This document shows positions 35,476-44,910 of a DNA stretch of 64,000 bases, piece by piece. The stretch is from Bremerella alba. Lineage in GTDB: Bacteria; Planctomycetota; Planctomycetia; Pirellulales; Pirellulaceae. The stretch is from contig NZ_JABRWO010000006.1 in the NCBI RefSeq assembly GCF_013618625.1, forward strand, positions 248,001-312,000, given 5' to 3'. Numbering within the stretch: the first letter of the stretch is position 1; each line of letters begins with the position of its first letter. A program made the translations under genes and the position numbers. Below the pieces are notes generated by a model, which saw only the letters and a list, made by a program, of their open reading frames with translations, had not been told where the DNA came from and made no database searches.

Positions 35476-35805
35476 ATGGGAGCCCACGGCGTGACAAATA
35501 AAATCTACCTAACGACAGCCCTCCTGCTTCTCGGTTTGGTGGTTGCTCCGATGCCGGCCGAAGCTGGCATTAATGCCTGGTTGCGATTTTGCGGTGAATT
35601 CTGGAGCGACGGATATCATTCCAAGGGCGATCCCTGGAACAAGCCAACCAAGCATGCTCAGCAGTTGTCTTCCTATCAGCCCTACTATCCCGCATACGAA
35701 GCCCCGCAGCCGGTAATGGAAGAGCAAGTGCCGGTCCCCGCCAAACACCGCGTTACGGCGGTCAGCAGCGGTGTGCCCGGTTTTATCCATGCAAAATCAA
35801 ATTAA
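35476..35805 (+). CDS. Small secreted protein, family not recognised
   Basis: 109 residues with a clear Sec signal (LTTALLLLGLVVAPMPAEA) and a short mature part (INAWLRFCGEFWSDGYHS), then a Pro/Tyr-rich tail (YQPYYPAYEAPQPVMEEQ). No domain is recognised. The start could be the ATG at 35476 or the GTG 15 bases later. It lies between the M16 pair and ndk on the same strand. Confidence 0.65.
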   Translation: MGAHGVTNKIYLTTALLLLGLVVAPMPAEAGINAWLRFCGEFWSDGYHSKGDPWNKPTKHAQQLSSYQPYYPAYEAPQPVMEEQVPVPAKHRVTAVSSGVPGFIHAKSN

Positions 35806-35896
35806 GTTCACGCGTACAACGAAGCCTCCTGGTTGAGCAGAGTCCGCGAATTCGCTAGAATCCGCCTTCTCACAAGTGATCCTGGAGTTTAATGCA

Positions 35897-36355
35897 ATGC
35901 AACGTACGCTCGTTCTTCTGAAGCCTGACTGTGTCGAACGCCGCCTGATTGGCCGCATCATTAACCGATTCGAGGACAAAGGGCTGAACATCATTGCGAT
36001 GAAGTTGATCCAGGTCACCCCTGATCTGGCCAAACAGCACTACGCAGAGCATGTCAGCAAGCCGTTCTACCCCGGGCTGGAAGCTTTCATCACGGCCGCT
36101 CCTGTGGTGGCTTTGGTTCTCGAAGGCCTCGAAGCGATTCAAGTGGTTCGCGATATGCTGGGTGCGACCAGCGGTTTGAAGGCGTCGCCCGGAACCATTC
36201 GCGGCGACTTCAGCAGCAGCCGCCAGATGAATCTGGTTCACGCATCCGACGGTGAAGAAGCATCAAAGCGTGAAATCGATCTTTACTTCCAGTCGGAAGA
36301 GATCCTCGAGCACAAGCCAGTCCTCACCCCATGGATGCGGGCCGACGACGAGTAA
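35897..36355 (+). CDS. ndk: Nucleoside diphosphate kinase
   Basis: About 152 residues. The enzyme transfers phosphate from ATP to NDPs through a phosphohistidine. QRTLVLLKPDCVERRLIGRI is the family N-terminus (K in LKPD binds phosphate), GATSGLKASPGTIRGDF is the nucleotide-site segment (family GATNPxxAxPGTIRGD), and NLVHASDGEEAS contains the catalytic His. The ATG at 35897 with GGAG about 11 bases upstream is preferred to a GTG at 35876. The C-terminal tail is a little longer than in E. coli Ndk. Confidence 0.97.
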   Translation: MQRTLVLLKPDCVERRLIGRIINRFEDKGLNIIAMKLIQVTPDLAKQHYAEHVSKPFYPGLEAFITAAPVVALVLEGLEAIQVVRDMLGATSGLKASPGTIRGDFSSSRQMNLVHASDGEEASKREIDLYFQSEEILEHKPVLTPWMRADDE

Positions 36356-36395
36356 GCCTCCTCCAGTCGCAGCTCGGTGTTTAAACCATGGTTGG

Positions 36396-36415
36396 CCCAG
36401 AGATTCATCTCTGGG
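36396..36415. repeat. REP-like inverted repeat, copy 1
   Basis: CCCAGAGAT-TC-ATCTCTGGG is a perfect 9-bp inverted repeat, 40 bp after the ndk stop. It is followed at once by a second small hairpin (GTCGGC-AAA-GCCGAC, 36415-36429). It may end the ndk transcript. Confidence 0.6.
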
Positions 36416-36516
36416 TCGGCAAAGCCGACAAGCGGCTCATGGACAGAGCTTAAAGAAGAATAGGTAGTGCCACTTGGTACATGCCGGGAGCATTAGCCTC
36501 TTGTGGCCTGCGGCCA

Positions 36517-36536
36517 CCCAGAGATAAATCTCCGGG
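36517..36536. repeat. REP-like inverted repeat, copy 2
   Basis: CCCAGAGAT-AA-ATCTCCGGG is the same inverted repeat as 121 bases earlier, with a changed centre and one altered stem base. Two copies in one intergenic gap suggest a dispersed repeat family. Confidence 0.6.
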
Positions 36537-36570
36537 CCACCCGCTTGGTATTGCATTCGTTAGCACCGAG

Positions 36571-36623
36571 GTGAGACTTACTTCCCTCGGTGGATAACCC
36601 TTCTACCACCGAGGTAGTCTCAC
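36571..36623. repeat. Long imperfect hairpin at the end of the DUF1501 gene
   Basis: GTGAGACT pairs with AGTCTCAC (outer) and CCTCGGTGG with CCACCGAGG (inner), with a small bulge and a 12-base loop. It reaches the first base of the DUF1501 stop region on the minus strand, so it may be a bidirectional terminator or another dispersed repeat. Confidence 0.6.
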
Positions 36624-38017
36624 TAGGCCAAGATTGGTTTGACGACGTGTCCATGCACATCGGTTAGGCGAAAGGCCCGGCCTTGATGGCGGAACGTTAG
36701 CCGTTCGTGATCGATTCCCATCACGTGCAGGATCGTCGCTTGCAAGTCGTGAATGTGAATCGGCTGATCGACAATGTTGAAACCATACTCGTCGGTCGTG
36801 CCCAGGGTGACGCCCCCCTTAATGCCACCACCGGCCATCCAGACGGTGAAGCAGCGCCCATGATGATCGCGGCCGAAGTTGGTCGGTCCGAGCTTGCCTT
36901 GGCAGTAATTGGTGCGGCCAAATTCGCCTCCCCAGATGACAAGCGTGTCGTCGAGCATGCCTCGCTGCTTAAGATCCTGAAGCAGCGCCGCCGTGGGTTG
37001 ATCCGTTTCCTGACATTGCTTCTTCAGGCTGCCTGGCAACCCACCGTGATGGTCCCAGCCTTGGTGGTAAAGCTGAATGAAACGGACGTTCTCTTCGGCT
37101 AGGCGGCGGGCCAGCAAACAATTAGCGGCGAATGTGCCAGGGGTGCGGGCATCGGGGCCGTACAGATCGAGAATGTGATCGGGTTCGGCTCCTATATTGG
37201 TGACGTCAGGAATCGACGACTGCATACGGAACGCCAGCTCGTATTGCCGAATGCGGGTATCGATCAACGAGTCGGAAGCCTGAATACGGTGCAGCTGGTC
37301 CAGGCTCGCCAAGGCCTTTTCACGGCTGGTACGGTCAATCCCTTCCGGGCTGTTGAGATAAAGGACTGGATCGCCGCCGCTACGGAACTGCACACCTTGA
37401 TGATGGGACGGCAGAAACCCGTTTCCCCACAGTCGAGCGGCTAGTGGCTGGCCCCCCTTCTCTTTTGTGACCAGTACCACGAACCCCGGCAGATTATCGT
37501 TCTCGCTTCCCAGCCCGTAGTTCAGCCACGAGCCAATACAAGGCCGCCCGGGAATCTGCGAACCCGTTTGAAAATGGGTCACGCCGGGCCCATGATTGAT
37601 TGCTTCGGTATGAGCCGAGCGAATGAAGCTGATGTCGTCGACGACCTTTGCAGTATGCGGCAGCAACTCGCTCATCCACGCGCCGGTCTGCCCGTGCTGG
37701 GTGAACTTGAATGGCGATCCAACTAGAGGAATGCTCGACTGGTTGCCGCTCATTCCGGTCAGCCGTTGTTCACCGCGCACCGAAGCAGGCAACTGCTCGC
37801 CGTGCTTCTCGTTGAGCAGCGGCTTGTGATCGAAAAGATCGAGCTGAGATGGACCGCCTGCTTGAAACAGAAAGATTACTCGCTTGGCTTTAGGGGTGTG
37901 ATGCAGTTTGTTGAGCACACCGTCGGCCGCCGCCGACTGGGAAGCCATCAACTGGCCGAGCGCCAAACCACCAAAACCCCAAGCGGAAGACTGAAGTATT
38001 TGTCGTCGTGTGAACAT
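36623..38017 (-). CDS. DUF1501 protein (Tat-exported)
   Basis: 464 residues, with a Tat-type signal (TRRQILQSSAWGFGGLALG). Then come the DUF1501 landmarks FLFQAGGPSQLDLFDHKP, SFIRSAHTEAINHGP, QLYHQGWDHHGG, LVIWGGEFGRTNYCQG, FGRDHHGRCFTVWMAGGG and HIHDLQATILHVMGIDHERL. The fold is that of the alkaline-phosphatase/sulfatase superfamily; substrate unknown. It follows the DUF1549/1553 gene by 18 bp on the same strand and is probably its periplasmic partner. Confidence 0.95.
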   Translation of the reverse strand: MFTRRQILQSSAWGFGGLALGQLMASQSAAADGVLNKLHHTPKAKRVIFLFQAGGPSQLDLFDHKPLLNEKHGEQLPASVRGEQRLTGMSGNQSSIPLVGSPFKFTQHGQTGAWMSELLPHTAKVVDDISFIRSAHTEAINHGPGVTHFQTGSQIPGRPCIGSWLNYGLGSENDNLPGFVVLVTKEKGGQPLAARLWGNGFLPSHHQGVQFRSGGDPVLYLNSPEGIDRTSREKALASLDQLHRIQASDSLIDTRIRQYELAFRMQSSIPDVTNIGAEPDHILDLYGPDARTPGTFAANCLLARRLAEENVRFIQLYHQGWDHHGGLPGSLKKQCQETDQPTAALLQDLKQRGMLDDTLVIWGGEFGRTNYCQGKLGPTNFGRDHHGRCFTVWMAGGGIKGGVTLGTTDEYGFNIVDQPIHIHDLQATILHVMGIDHERLTFRHQGRAFRLTDVHGHVVKPILA

Positions 38018-38035
38018 AAGGTCTTCTCGTTCCTG

Positions 38036-41000
38036 TTACCGGCGCGTGACACTGCCGTCGAAATTCATCACCGTATTGGCCACCACGGTCAGTGCCGCCA
38101 CTTCCGCCGGGTCGAGATTATCAGGCACGCTTGCTTCGCCGGCGGCCAATAGTTTCTTAGCGGCTTCGGCTTGAGATTGAAAGTGTGTCTTCTGCTGAGC
38201 GAACAACTCAACGAGCAAAGCTTGCTCTTGAGCGTTGGCCTCGCGGCTGGTCAGTAAACGAAACACGGTTTGAACTTTGTCGTTGTCCGACGCTGCGTGC
38301 TTCTCGTCTTGCAGCACACGAACGGCTAACATCTTGGCCGCTTCGACATATTGCGGACCATTGAGCAGCACCAACGCTTGCAGCGGCGAAGAGGTTCGCT
38401 CACGCTTCAATTGGCAGACGTCACGTTTCGAGGCATCGAAGGTCATCATCGCCGGCGCGGGACTCGTTCGTTGCCAGAATGTGTAGAGCGAACGGCGATA
38501 AAGCCCCTGGCCTGTATCGTGTTTCACTGGTTTGAAGGAGCTGGAAACCTCGTACGGCTTCGCCGGAGGTCCGCCTACCTGATCTACCAGCAGTCCACTG
38601 GTGGCCAGCGCGTTGTCGCGAACCATCTCGGCCGACATTCGGAACTTGCCGCCGCGGGCCAACAACTGATTTTCCGGATCGCGTTGCATCATTTCGGCAG
38701 AAGCCGAGGAAGCTTGACGATAGGTCGACGACGTTACAATTTGCTTTAGCAGTCGTTTGACGTCCCAACCGTGCTGCATGAAATCGGCCGCGAGCCAGTC
38801 CAGCAGTTCGGGGTGCGTCGGCGGCTTCGATTGGTTGCCGAAATCTTCCGGCGTGCGAACCAACCCTTCCCCCATCAGCAGTTGCCAATACCGATTCACG
38901 GCAACCCGAGCCGTCAGTGGGTTATCACGGTCGACCATCCACTTGGCCAATCCCAAACGGTCTGGCGACCAATCGTCTTCAAAGGGAGGCAAGACTTCCG
39001 GCGTCTTCGGCTCGACGGTATCGGTCGGAGCATCGTATTCGCCACGAGCCAAGATATGCGTCGGACGCGGTGAATCGAGTTCTCGCATCACCATAATTTC
39101 TTGGGTCTTATCGTAGGCCTGGTTCCGCTCGTTGCGGGCTTGCGTCAGTGCTTGTTGGGTCGTCTCCCAGGTATCGTATCGACGCACGAGATAATACTCA
39201 GCTAATTGTTCAGGCGTAGGCTTGATGCCACCTAATATGGCCACTTCTGCTGGCGTTAGTTTCTGATCGTAAACGGCAAACTGGTCGACTTGGCCATCCT
39301 TAAAACCACGATCGCGGAAACGTTCTCCAATGGTGATGTGATCGTGTCCGCCTCCGGTGATCTGCTTGGTAAGTTTGTCGCGTACGACCTCGGTTTCGAT
39401 CAATTTTCCGTCGATGTAGATCTTCAAACCATCGGCCCTACTCGAGCCGTCGTAGGTCACAACCACTTGCTGCCAGGCATTCACGGGAAACGCCTGCTTG
39501 GCCTGAATACTGATGGCATTACCCGGCCAAAAGTGAATCAGCGACCATTTCAGTTTTCCGTCTTCTAATAGCAACTCGTACCCACGACTGGCCGCGTCGG
39601 TCCATGCTCGTGAGCGATGGAAGATCACGGCGCGGTCTTTCACGTCCGGGGTGTTCATCCACAACGCGACCGAGAAAGGCGCGTGCCGTGAAAAGTTGCC
39701 TTGCTTTAGGTTGATCGCATCATCTCCGGTCAGTTGAACCGCTTTACCCTGGGGACCTTCGACGGATTGGTTCCCGCCGACTTGAGCGTCTTCGAAGTCG
39801 ACCTGCTCGATAGGCTGTTTCACGGTCACATTGATCTTAACGTCCGCGACCTTAGGAACTTCCAGCTTCGCAAGTGCTGCTTCCAGGTCTGCTACCTTTT
39901 GGTCCAATGCGTTCAGCCCGGCTGCTTGCTTTTCGTCGGCGAGAAGCAAGGTTGGCGTCGGGACCGAGGGAGTGAAATACGAGTAGAGGCCCGCTTCGTC
40001 AATGCTATTGAAGAACGCGAACATTTGAAAATACTCGCGCTGGCTGAGCGGATCGTACTTATGGTCGTGACAACGGCAGCACTCCATGGTCAAACCGAGA
40101 AACGCCGTCGAAACCGTCTGCGAGCGATCGGCTACATACTCGACGCGAAACTCTTCCGGGACGCTGCCCCCTTCTACCTTCTGTGGATGAAGCCGACAAA
40201 AGGTGGTCGCTAGAATCGTGTCCTTAGTGGCATCGGGCAGCAGGTCGCCGGCGATTTGCTGGGTAACGAACTGGTCGTACGGCATGTTGGCATTCAAAGA
40301 TCGCACGACCCAGTCTCGCCACGGCCAAACGTAACGATCGCGATCGACCTGGTAACCATACGTGTCGCTGTACCTCGCCGCGTCGAGCCATTCGGCGGCG
40401 AGTCGCTCTCCATAGTGATGCGAACTTAACAGCCGCTCGAGATGGACCTGGTAGTTAGCTTCGCTCGGATCGGCCTCGAACGCATTAAGTTCCTCTAGCG
40501 ACGGAGGCAACCCATTCAGGTCGAACGACACGCGCCGCAGCAATCGCCAGGCTTCCGCTTCGGAATTGGGCTGAACGGCTTCCTCGCGAAGCTTCGCCAG
40601 GACGAACTTATCGATCTCGTTGCGTGACCATTCATCGTCCGCCAGCTCTGGCACGTCAGGCTTTTCAATACGCTTGAACGCCCAGTGTTGGTCGTACTCG
40701 GCTCCCTGCTTAATCCAGCGACGAATCAGTTCAATCTCTTCGGACGAAACAGAACGATTCGAATCGGGCGGCGGCATCCGTTCTTCCGGATCGTGGGCCG
40801 TCATCCGCAGGAAGACTTCGCTGCTTTCCGGCTCGCCAGGCACGATGGCATAGTCGTGTGCCGCGTCGGCATCGTCGAGACGCAGATCGGCAGCACGACT
40901 TTGCGCGTCCGGTCCATGGCAGTGGAAACACCGGTCCGACAAGATCGGGCGAATCTGGGTTGCAAAGTCGACTTTATCTTCCTCTGCAAGCGCGAGCGAG

Positions 41001-41062
41001 GCGCTGATGCAAAGTAAAAGAGCTACAAGAAGCAACCGCGATGGTGATCTAACGCAGGGCAT
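38036..41062 (-). CDS. Planctomycete cytochrome C / DUF1549 / LamG / DUF1553 protein
   Basis: 1008 residues, about 180 more than the copy at 20 kb because of an internal LamG/concanavalin-type domain at about residues 410-620 (FSVALWMNTPDVKDRAVIF, WQQVVVTYDGSSRADGLKIY, FKDGQVDQFAVYDQKLTPAE). A signal peptide (LLLVALLLCISASLALA) leads to a heme motif CFHCHG, then DUF1549 with a second heme motif in CCRCHDHKYDP, the LamG insert, and DUF1553 (NPLTARVAVNRYWQLLMGEG, SPLQALVLLNGPQYVE). Likely an exported multidomain cytochrome whose LamG module binds a polysaccharide; this is inferred. Operon with the DUF1501 gene. Confidence 0.94.
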   Translation of the reverse strand: MPCVRSPSRLLLVALLLCISASLALAEEDKVDFATQIRPILSDRCFHCHGPDAQSRAADLRLDDADAAHDYAIVPGEPESSEVFLRMTAHDPEERMPPPDSNRSVSSEEIELIRRWIKQGAEYDQHWAFKRIEKPDVPELADDEWSRNEIDKFVLAKLREEAVQPNSEAEAWRLLRRVSFDLNGLPPSLEELNAFEADPSEANYQVHLERLLSSHHYGERLAAEWLDAARYSDTYGYQVDRDRYVWPWRDWVVRSLNANMPYDQFVTQQIAGDLLPDATKDTILATTFCRLHPQKVEGGSVPEEFRVEYVADRSQTVSTAFLGLTMECCRCHDHKYDPLSQREYFQMFAFFNSIDEAGLYSYFTPSVPTPTLLLADEKQAAGLNALDQKVADLEAALAKLEVPKVADVKINVTVKQPIEQVDFEDAQVGGNQSVEGPQGKAVQLTGDDAINLKQGNFSRHAPFSVALWMNTPDVKDRAVIFHRSRAWTDAASRGYELLLEDGKLKWSLIHFWPGNAISIQAKQAFPVNAWQQVVVTYDGSSRADGLKIYIDGKLIETEVVRDKLTKQITGGGHDHITIGERFRDRGFKDGQVDQFAVYDQKLTPAEVAILGGIKPTPEQLAEYYLVRRYDTWETTQQALTQARNERNQAYDKTQEIMVMRELDSPRPTHILARGEYDAPTDTVEPKTPEVLPPFEDDWSPDRLGLAKWMVDRDNPLTARVAVNRYWQLLMGEGLVRTPEDFGNQSKPPTHPELLDWLAADFMQHGWDVKRLLKQIVTSSTYRQASSASAEMMQRDPENQLLARGGKFRMSAEMVRDNALATSGLLVDQVGGPPAKPYEVSSSFKPVKHDTGQGLYRRSLYTFWQRTSPAPAMMTFDASKRDVCQLKRERTSSPLQALVLLNGPQYVEAAKMLAVRVLQDEKHAASDNDKVQTVFRLLTSREANAQEQALLVELFAQQKTHFQSQAEAAKKLLAAGEASVPDNLDPAEVAALTVVANTVMNFDGSVTRR

Positions 41063-41200
41063 AACTGATGCTGCTGAGTGGATGGGAAGAAGCCAACTTT
41101 AAATTGGCAATTCGGGCAGGACAATGAATCCTAACATTCCCAGCAGGTTACTTCAAGCGATTTTTAGAGCTGATAGGGGGCCAAGAGCAGGCCCGGCGCT

Positions 41201-41392
41201 CTATTGAAACTGCTTAGCGGCGAGAATCACGACGCCGAAAAGACCGGCTCCCGCGACAATCAGCATTCCTAGCGTGCCGAAGAAAATACCGATTGCGTTA
41301 TCGGGACGCTGCTTGTCGGCGACCCACCAAGCCCCTGGAAATCCGCCCGCAAACGCGACCATCGAAAGTAGAAGTAGGAGCAAATCTTGCAT
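41201..41392 (-). CDS. Small two-span membrane protein
   Basis: 63 residues: one hydrophobic segment at 3-22 (LLLLLLSMVAFAGGFPGAWW), a short charged turn (DKQRPDN) and a second at 34-58 (IGIFFGTLGMLIVAGAGLFG). No family is recognised. ATG start, isolated between the DUF1549/1553 gene and a forward gene. Coding is supported by the ordered membrane-protein composition. Confidence 0.6.
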   Translation of the reverse strand: MQDLLLLLLSMVAFAGGFPGAWWVADKQRPDNAIGIFFGTLGMLIVAGAGLFGVVILAAKQFQ

Positions 41393-41606
41393 AACGAGGT
41401 ATTCCTGAATTCCCGATTTAGGAGTTTAGGATAATTGGGAAGTTAGTAGGTTTCAATCGCTAGCAGCCAAACAAGCTGCAATAAAGTAGTTGCCATCAAT
41501 GCAAATTGGGCGTAGAACAAGCATTATCGTCACTTCCCGCCCTATCTGGGCCGCGTCTTGGCTTTTCAGCCGACGGTTCTTCGCCTTATCTATTCAAGTC
41601 TACCCC

Positions 41607-42686
41607 ATGCCTACACGCCGCGAAGCAATTTTGGCCGGATCGGCCGTAACTCTTTCTGCGACCGGTTTTTTCCCCTCGCCTATGGTTCATGCGAGTAACA
41701 AATCGGGCACGCAGAAGATCATCGGTCCCGAAGGATACCAATTTGAAGTCACCCACGATTGGCCCGCACTACCAGAAAAGTATCACTGGCAAACCACCCA
41801 TAATGTGGCGGTCGATCGCGAAGAGAACCTGTACGTGATTCACGAAGGTCACGCCAACCTGAAAGATCATCCCTCGATCTTCGTGTTCGACAAAGACGGC
41901 AAGTTCGTCCGAGCCTTCGGCGAGCAGTTCCAAGGAGGGGGCCACGGGATTGAAGTTCACCAAGAGGGTAACGAGGAGTTCCTCTATGTTTGTGCGTACC
42001 AGCAAGTGAAGTCATTCGCCAAATTGACCAAACAAGGCGAGACTGTTTGGCAGAAGCATGCCCCGATGGAAGCGGGCGTCTATGCCGCAGGGGAAGCGAC
42101 CAACCCCCAAAAGGTCTGGGGACGCGATCGCTTCATGCCGACCAACTTTGCCTTTCTGGACGACGGCGGTTTCTATCTCGCCGATGGCTACGGTTCCTTC
42201 TACGTCCATCAGTACGACCAAGAGGGGAACTGGAAAGGGAAGTTCGGAGGTCCCGGCAAAGGGGAAGGAACCTTTGCCACGCCGCATGGAATCTGGATCG
42301 ATCGCCGTGACGCGGATAACCCCAAGACCGTGGTGTGCGATCGGGCCCACCACATGCTACAGGTCTTCGATGCAGATCAGAACTATGTCCGCACTGTTCG
42401 TGGTTTCGGATTGCCTGCCAATCTAGATACCTGGAACGATTGGATGATCGTGCCGGAACTTCACGCACGACTTTCGATTGTCGACAAAGATTACCAGGTG
42501 CTCGCCCAACTTGGCGATGACGTGAAACGCGTGACGTCGAGCAAGCAACTACGTAGCCAACCTGAAAACTGGACCTCCGGCAAATTTGTGCATCCCCACG
42601 ATGCCTGCTTCGGACCCAACGGCGATATCTTCGTCGCAGAATGGGTATCGACCGGGCGCGTCTCGAAGCTCAAGCGTTTGACCTAA
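41607..42686 (+). CDS. Tat-exported NHL-type beta-propeller protein
   Basis: About 359 residues. The ATG at 41607 starts a Tat signal (TRREAILAGSAVTLSATGFF); upstream in-frame codons do not resemble protein. The mature part has repeated NHL/six-bladed propeller motifs: NVAVDREENLYVIHEG, FVFDKDGKFVRAFGEQFQGG, TPHGIWIDRRD and HPHDACFGPNGDIFVAEW. Such proteins bind ligands or substrates in the periplasm; some resemble peptidyl-alpha-hydroxyglycine lyases. Its stop overlaps the convergent TPR gene stop by 4 bp. Confidence 0.88.
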   Translation: MPTRREAILAGSAVTLSATGFFPSPMVHASNKSGTQKIIGPEGYQFEVTHDWPALPEKYHWQTTHNVAVDREENLYVIHEGHANLKDHPSIFVFDKDGKFVRAFGEQFQGGGHGIEVHQEGNEEFLYVCAYQQVKSFAKLTKQGETVWQKHAPMEAGVYAAGEATNPQKVWGRDRFMPTNFAFLDDGGFYLADGYGSFYVHQYDQEGNWKGKFGGPGKGEGTFATPHGIWIDRRDADNPKTVVCDRAHHMLQVFDADQNYVRTVRGFGLPANLDTWNDWMIVPELHARLSIVDKDYQVLAQLGDDVKRVTSSKQLRSQPENWTSGKFVHPHDACFGPNGDIFVAEWVSTGRVSKLKRLT

Positions 42687-44902
42687 CGCTTAGCGTCTGG
42701 CTCTGGCAGAAACACCTGTCGATCTTGCTGAAACCGCGAGATCAGCAGGTCGAGGTTTTGGCGAACCTCAGCCTGTGTTTCGGTCGTTTGTTGGCGGAGC
42801 GATTGCAAGAGGGCGATCGCTTCTGCAGTGTGGCCTGCGTTTCCTAGAGCCATCGCTTTGACTTGCTGAATTTCGAACGCATGTTGAGCAAAGGCGCTAA
42901 TCAGTTGATCGCAGCGTATGACAGAGGCCTCTGGATCGCGGATTTCATCGGCGGGCGCGGCAGCCTGAATACGTGCCAACTGGAACTGAAGTGCCAGGTC
43001 CTCGGGATGGGTTTGAATACTTTGCTGTAGTCGCTGAGTCGCCTCGGCGTAGTGCCCAGCATCGATAAGTAGCAAGGTGTAATCGCGGGCAACGTCGACG
43101 CGAGTTGGGTCTAGATCTAAGGCACGCTTCCACCTGACAAGGGCAGTGTTAAGATCGCCAGTCTTGCGATAAATGTGGCCGGCCATCGCATACCATGAGG
43201 CCACATCAGGGCGAAGTTCAATGGCCAGATCAAACTGCTGGGCAGCTTCGCTGGGACGCTCCAGGAGGTCTAAGAGGGCCCCGAAGCTTGTTCTCGTTTC
43301 GGCCAGTTTTCGGTTACGTAAGAGCGTGCGATACTCGCTGATCTTAGCTGGTGGCGAACCGGCCGCTTCGAAGGCCATTTGAAATCGCTGGTAGGCCTGC
43401 TCGAATTGACCTTCATAGACATAGACCTCGGCAAGGTCACCATGAAGTGGAAACGACTCGTAACCGTATCGTTCGCAATACGCAATCGATTGCAGCAGGA
43501 ACTGCTCGGCCTCTGGCAACCGGTCGGCATCGCGAAGTTCTTTGGCCAGGTTGTGATTGGCTCGCAGGTTCATCGGACGCGACTCGACGGTGCTTGTCCA
43601 CAAGGCGATCTGTGAATGATAGTCCAGGTTCCGGTAGACCGTTCGCGTACCAAGCAACACCGCAATCGTTAAACCAATCAAGAAGAGAATTTGGTACTTA
43701 GACTCTTTCGACTGCCGCGGACGCCACGTTTCGATTGTCGCTACCAAACCCATCACCGCAAGCACGCAGACGCACGCCAGAGGCAAATACATGCGATGCT
43801 CGAAAGCCACATCTGTGATCGGCACGATGCTGGAAGTCGGTGCCAGAACGAAGAAGAACGTGATCGCCACAAAACCGATCGCCGGCCGCTTAACGACAGT
43901 CCAGAAAGAGAGCACGAGTAGACTGAATATAATGATCGCCGGCAGCAGGTACTCCCCTTCCCTGCTGGCGACCGGCCAATCGTAATCGAAGGCCAAGTGA
44001 TCAGGCCAAATCGATAAACGAAGGTAATGTACGATCACGCCTGATTGGGTCCATAAATAAAGCCATGAAGAGGCCGTTTCATGGGTACCCAAAACGGAAT
44101 CATGCGCTGGGGCGTCTCTTTGGAAGACAGACAAGCTTTTGACCAGCAAAATGGATGACGGCAGCAAATACATGGCAAAGACCCACCCACGCTTGCTAAA
44201 CAGTTCTCTCCAAGAGTGCGCAAGTACGCACCGATCGTAAAGCAGCGCCACAAGCAGAACGGTCACCATAACTTCTTTGGATCCCATTCCCAGCCAGCAA
44301 CAAAGGATGCTGGCGAGATACCACGGCCAGGCCTTTTCTGCCAAATGTCCGCAAAGCAGGCAATAAAGGGTCAGCAAGTAAAACATGGCCATCAGAGATT
44401 CGTGACGCTGCACGATATAGGTGACGGCCATGGTCCCCAGAGGATGAACTCCCCATAACAGTGCCGCGAAGAATCCTGTCAGATTGGCGTTTAGGTAGGG
44501 AGTGTGGTTTCGGTTCCACCAATTGATCGAGCCACGAACTAACTCGAAAAGCGTGACCACCGAAACAACGTGAACTAGCAGATTCACGCAATGAAAATAG
44601 AATGCCGATTTGCCAAACAAGGCCGCATTCAAAGCGAACGACAATTGCGTCGTTGCCCGGGTATTGAGCTGCATCATCGAACGCAAGGCGTTCGTTACGT
44701 CAGCGATGTTTTCCTTCTCGACAATATTCGGAATGTCATCGAAGACGAACGTTCCGCCTAAAGACGTGAGATAAACGGCGACCACCGCAACGACAAGCAC
44801 GACGCGTAACCATTGCGGTCGGTCGACGAGTTGGCTTGCCCACTGTTCTGTCGGCGAAGACGCAGCGGTTTTCTTGTTGGTGGCGTTTGGCCTTGGGGAC
44901 AC
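42683..44902 (-). CDS. TMTC-like membrane protein with C-terminal TPR repeats (GT-C fold candidate)
   Basis: 739 residues, GTG start. About ten membrane spans fill residues 35-430. The first periplasmic loop carries FVFDDIPNIVEKENI, the Asp-Asp motif of TMTC/GT-C O-glycosyltransferases, and FEHRMYLPLACVC is a second conserved segment of these proteins. The C-terminal ~290 residues are TPR repeats (SEAAQQFDLAIELRPD, NTALVRWKRALDLDPTRVD). TMTC-type enzymes use a lipid-linked mannose to O-glycosylate exported proteins. DUF2304 and GT2 genes directly upstream, with an 8-bp gap then a 4-bp overlap, would supply that lipid-linked sugar. Confidence 0.85.
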   Translation of the reverse strand: MSPRPNATNKKTAASSPTEQWASQLVDRPQWLRVVLVVAVVAVYLTSLGGTFVFDDIPNIVEKENIADVTNALRSMMQLNTRATTQLSFALNAALFGKSAFYFHCVNLLVHVVSVVTLFELVRGSINWWNRNHTPYLNANLTGFFAALLWGVHPLGTMAVTYIVQRHESLMAMFYLLTLYCLLCGHLAEKAWPWYLASILCCWLGMGSKEVMVTVLLVALLYDRCVLAHSWRELFSKRGWVFAMYLLPSSILLVKSLSVFQRDAPAHDSVLGTHETASSWLYLWTQSGVIVHYLRLSIWPDHLAFDYDWPVASREGEYLLPAIIIFSLLVLSFWTVVKRPAIGFVAITFFFVLAPTSSIVPITDVAFEHRMYLPLACVCVLAVMGLVATIETWRPRQSKESKYQILFLIGLTIAVLLGTRTVYRNLDYHSQIALWTSTVESRPMNLRANHNLAKELRDADRLPEAEQFLLQSIAYCERYGYESFPLHGDLAEVYVYEGQFEQAYQRFQMAFEAAGSPPAKISEYRTLLRNRKLAETRTSFGALLDLLERPSEAAQQFDLAIELRPDVASWYAMAGHIYRKTGDLNTALVRWKRALDLDPTRVDVARDYTLLLIDAGHYAEATQRLQQSIQTHPEDLALQFQLARIQAAAPADEIRDPEASVIRCDQLISAFAQHAFEIQQVKAMALGNAGHTAEAIALLQSLRQQTTETQAEVRQNLDLLISRFQQDRQVFLPEPDAKR

Positions 44903-44910
44903 TTCAATAC

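Noticed and set aside
36415-36429. GTCGGC-AAA-GCCGAC as a terminator
   Set aside because: A 6-bp stem without a T-run; noted with REP copy 1 but not called a terminator by itself.
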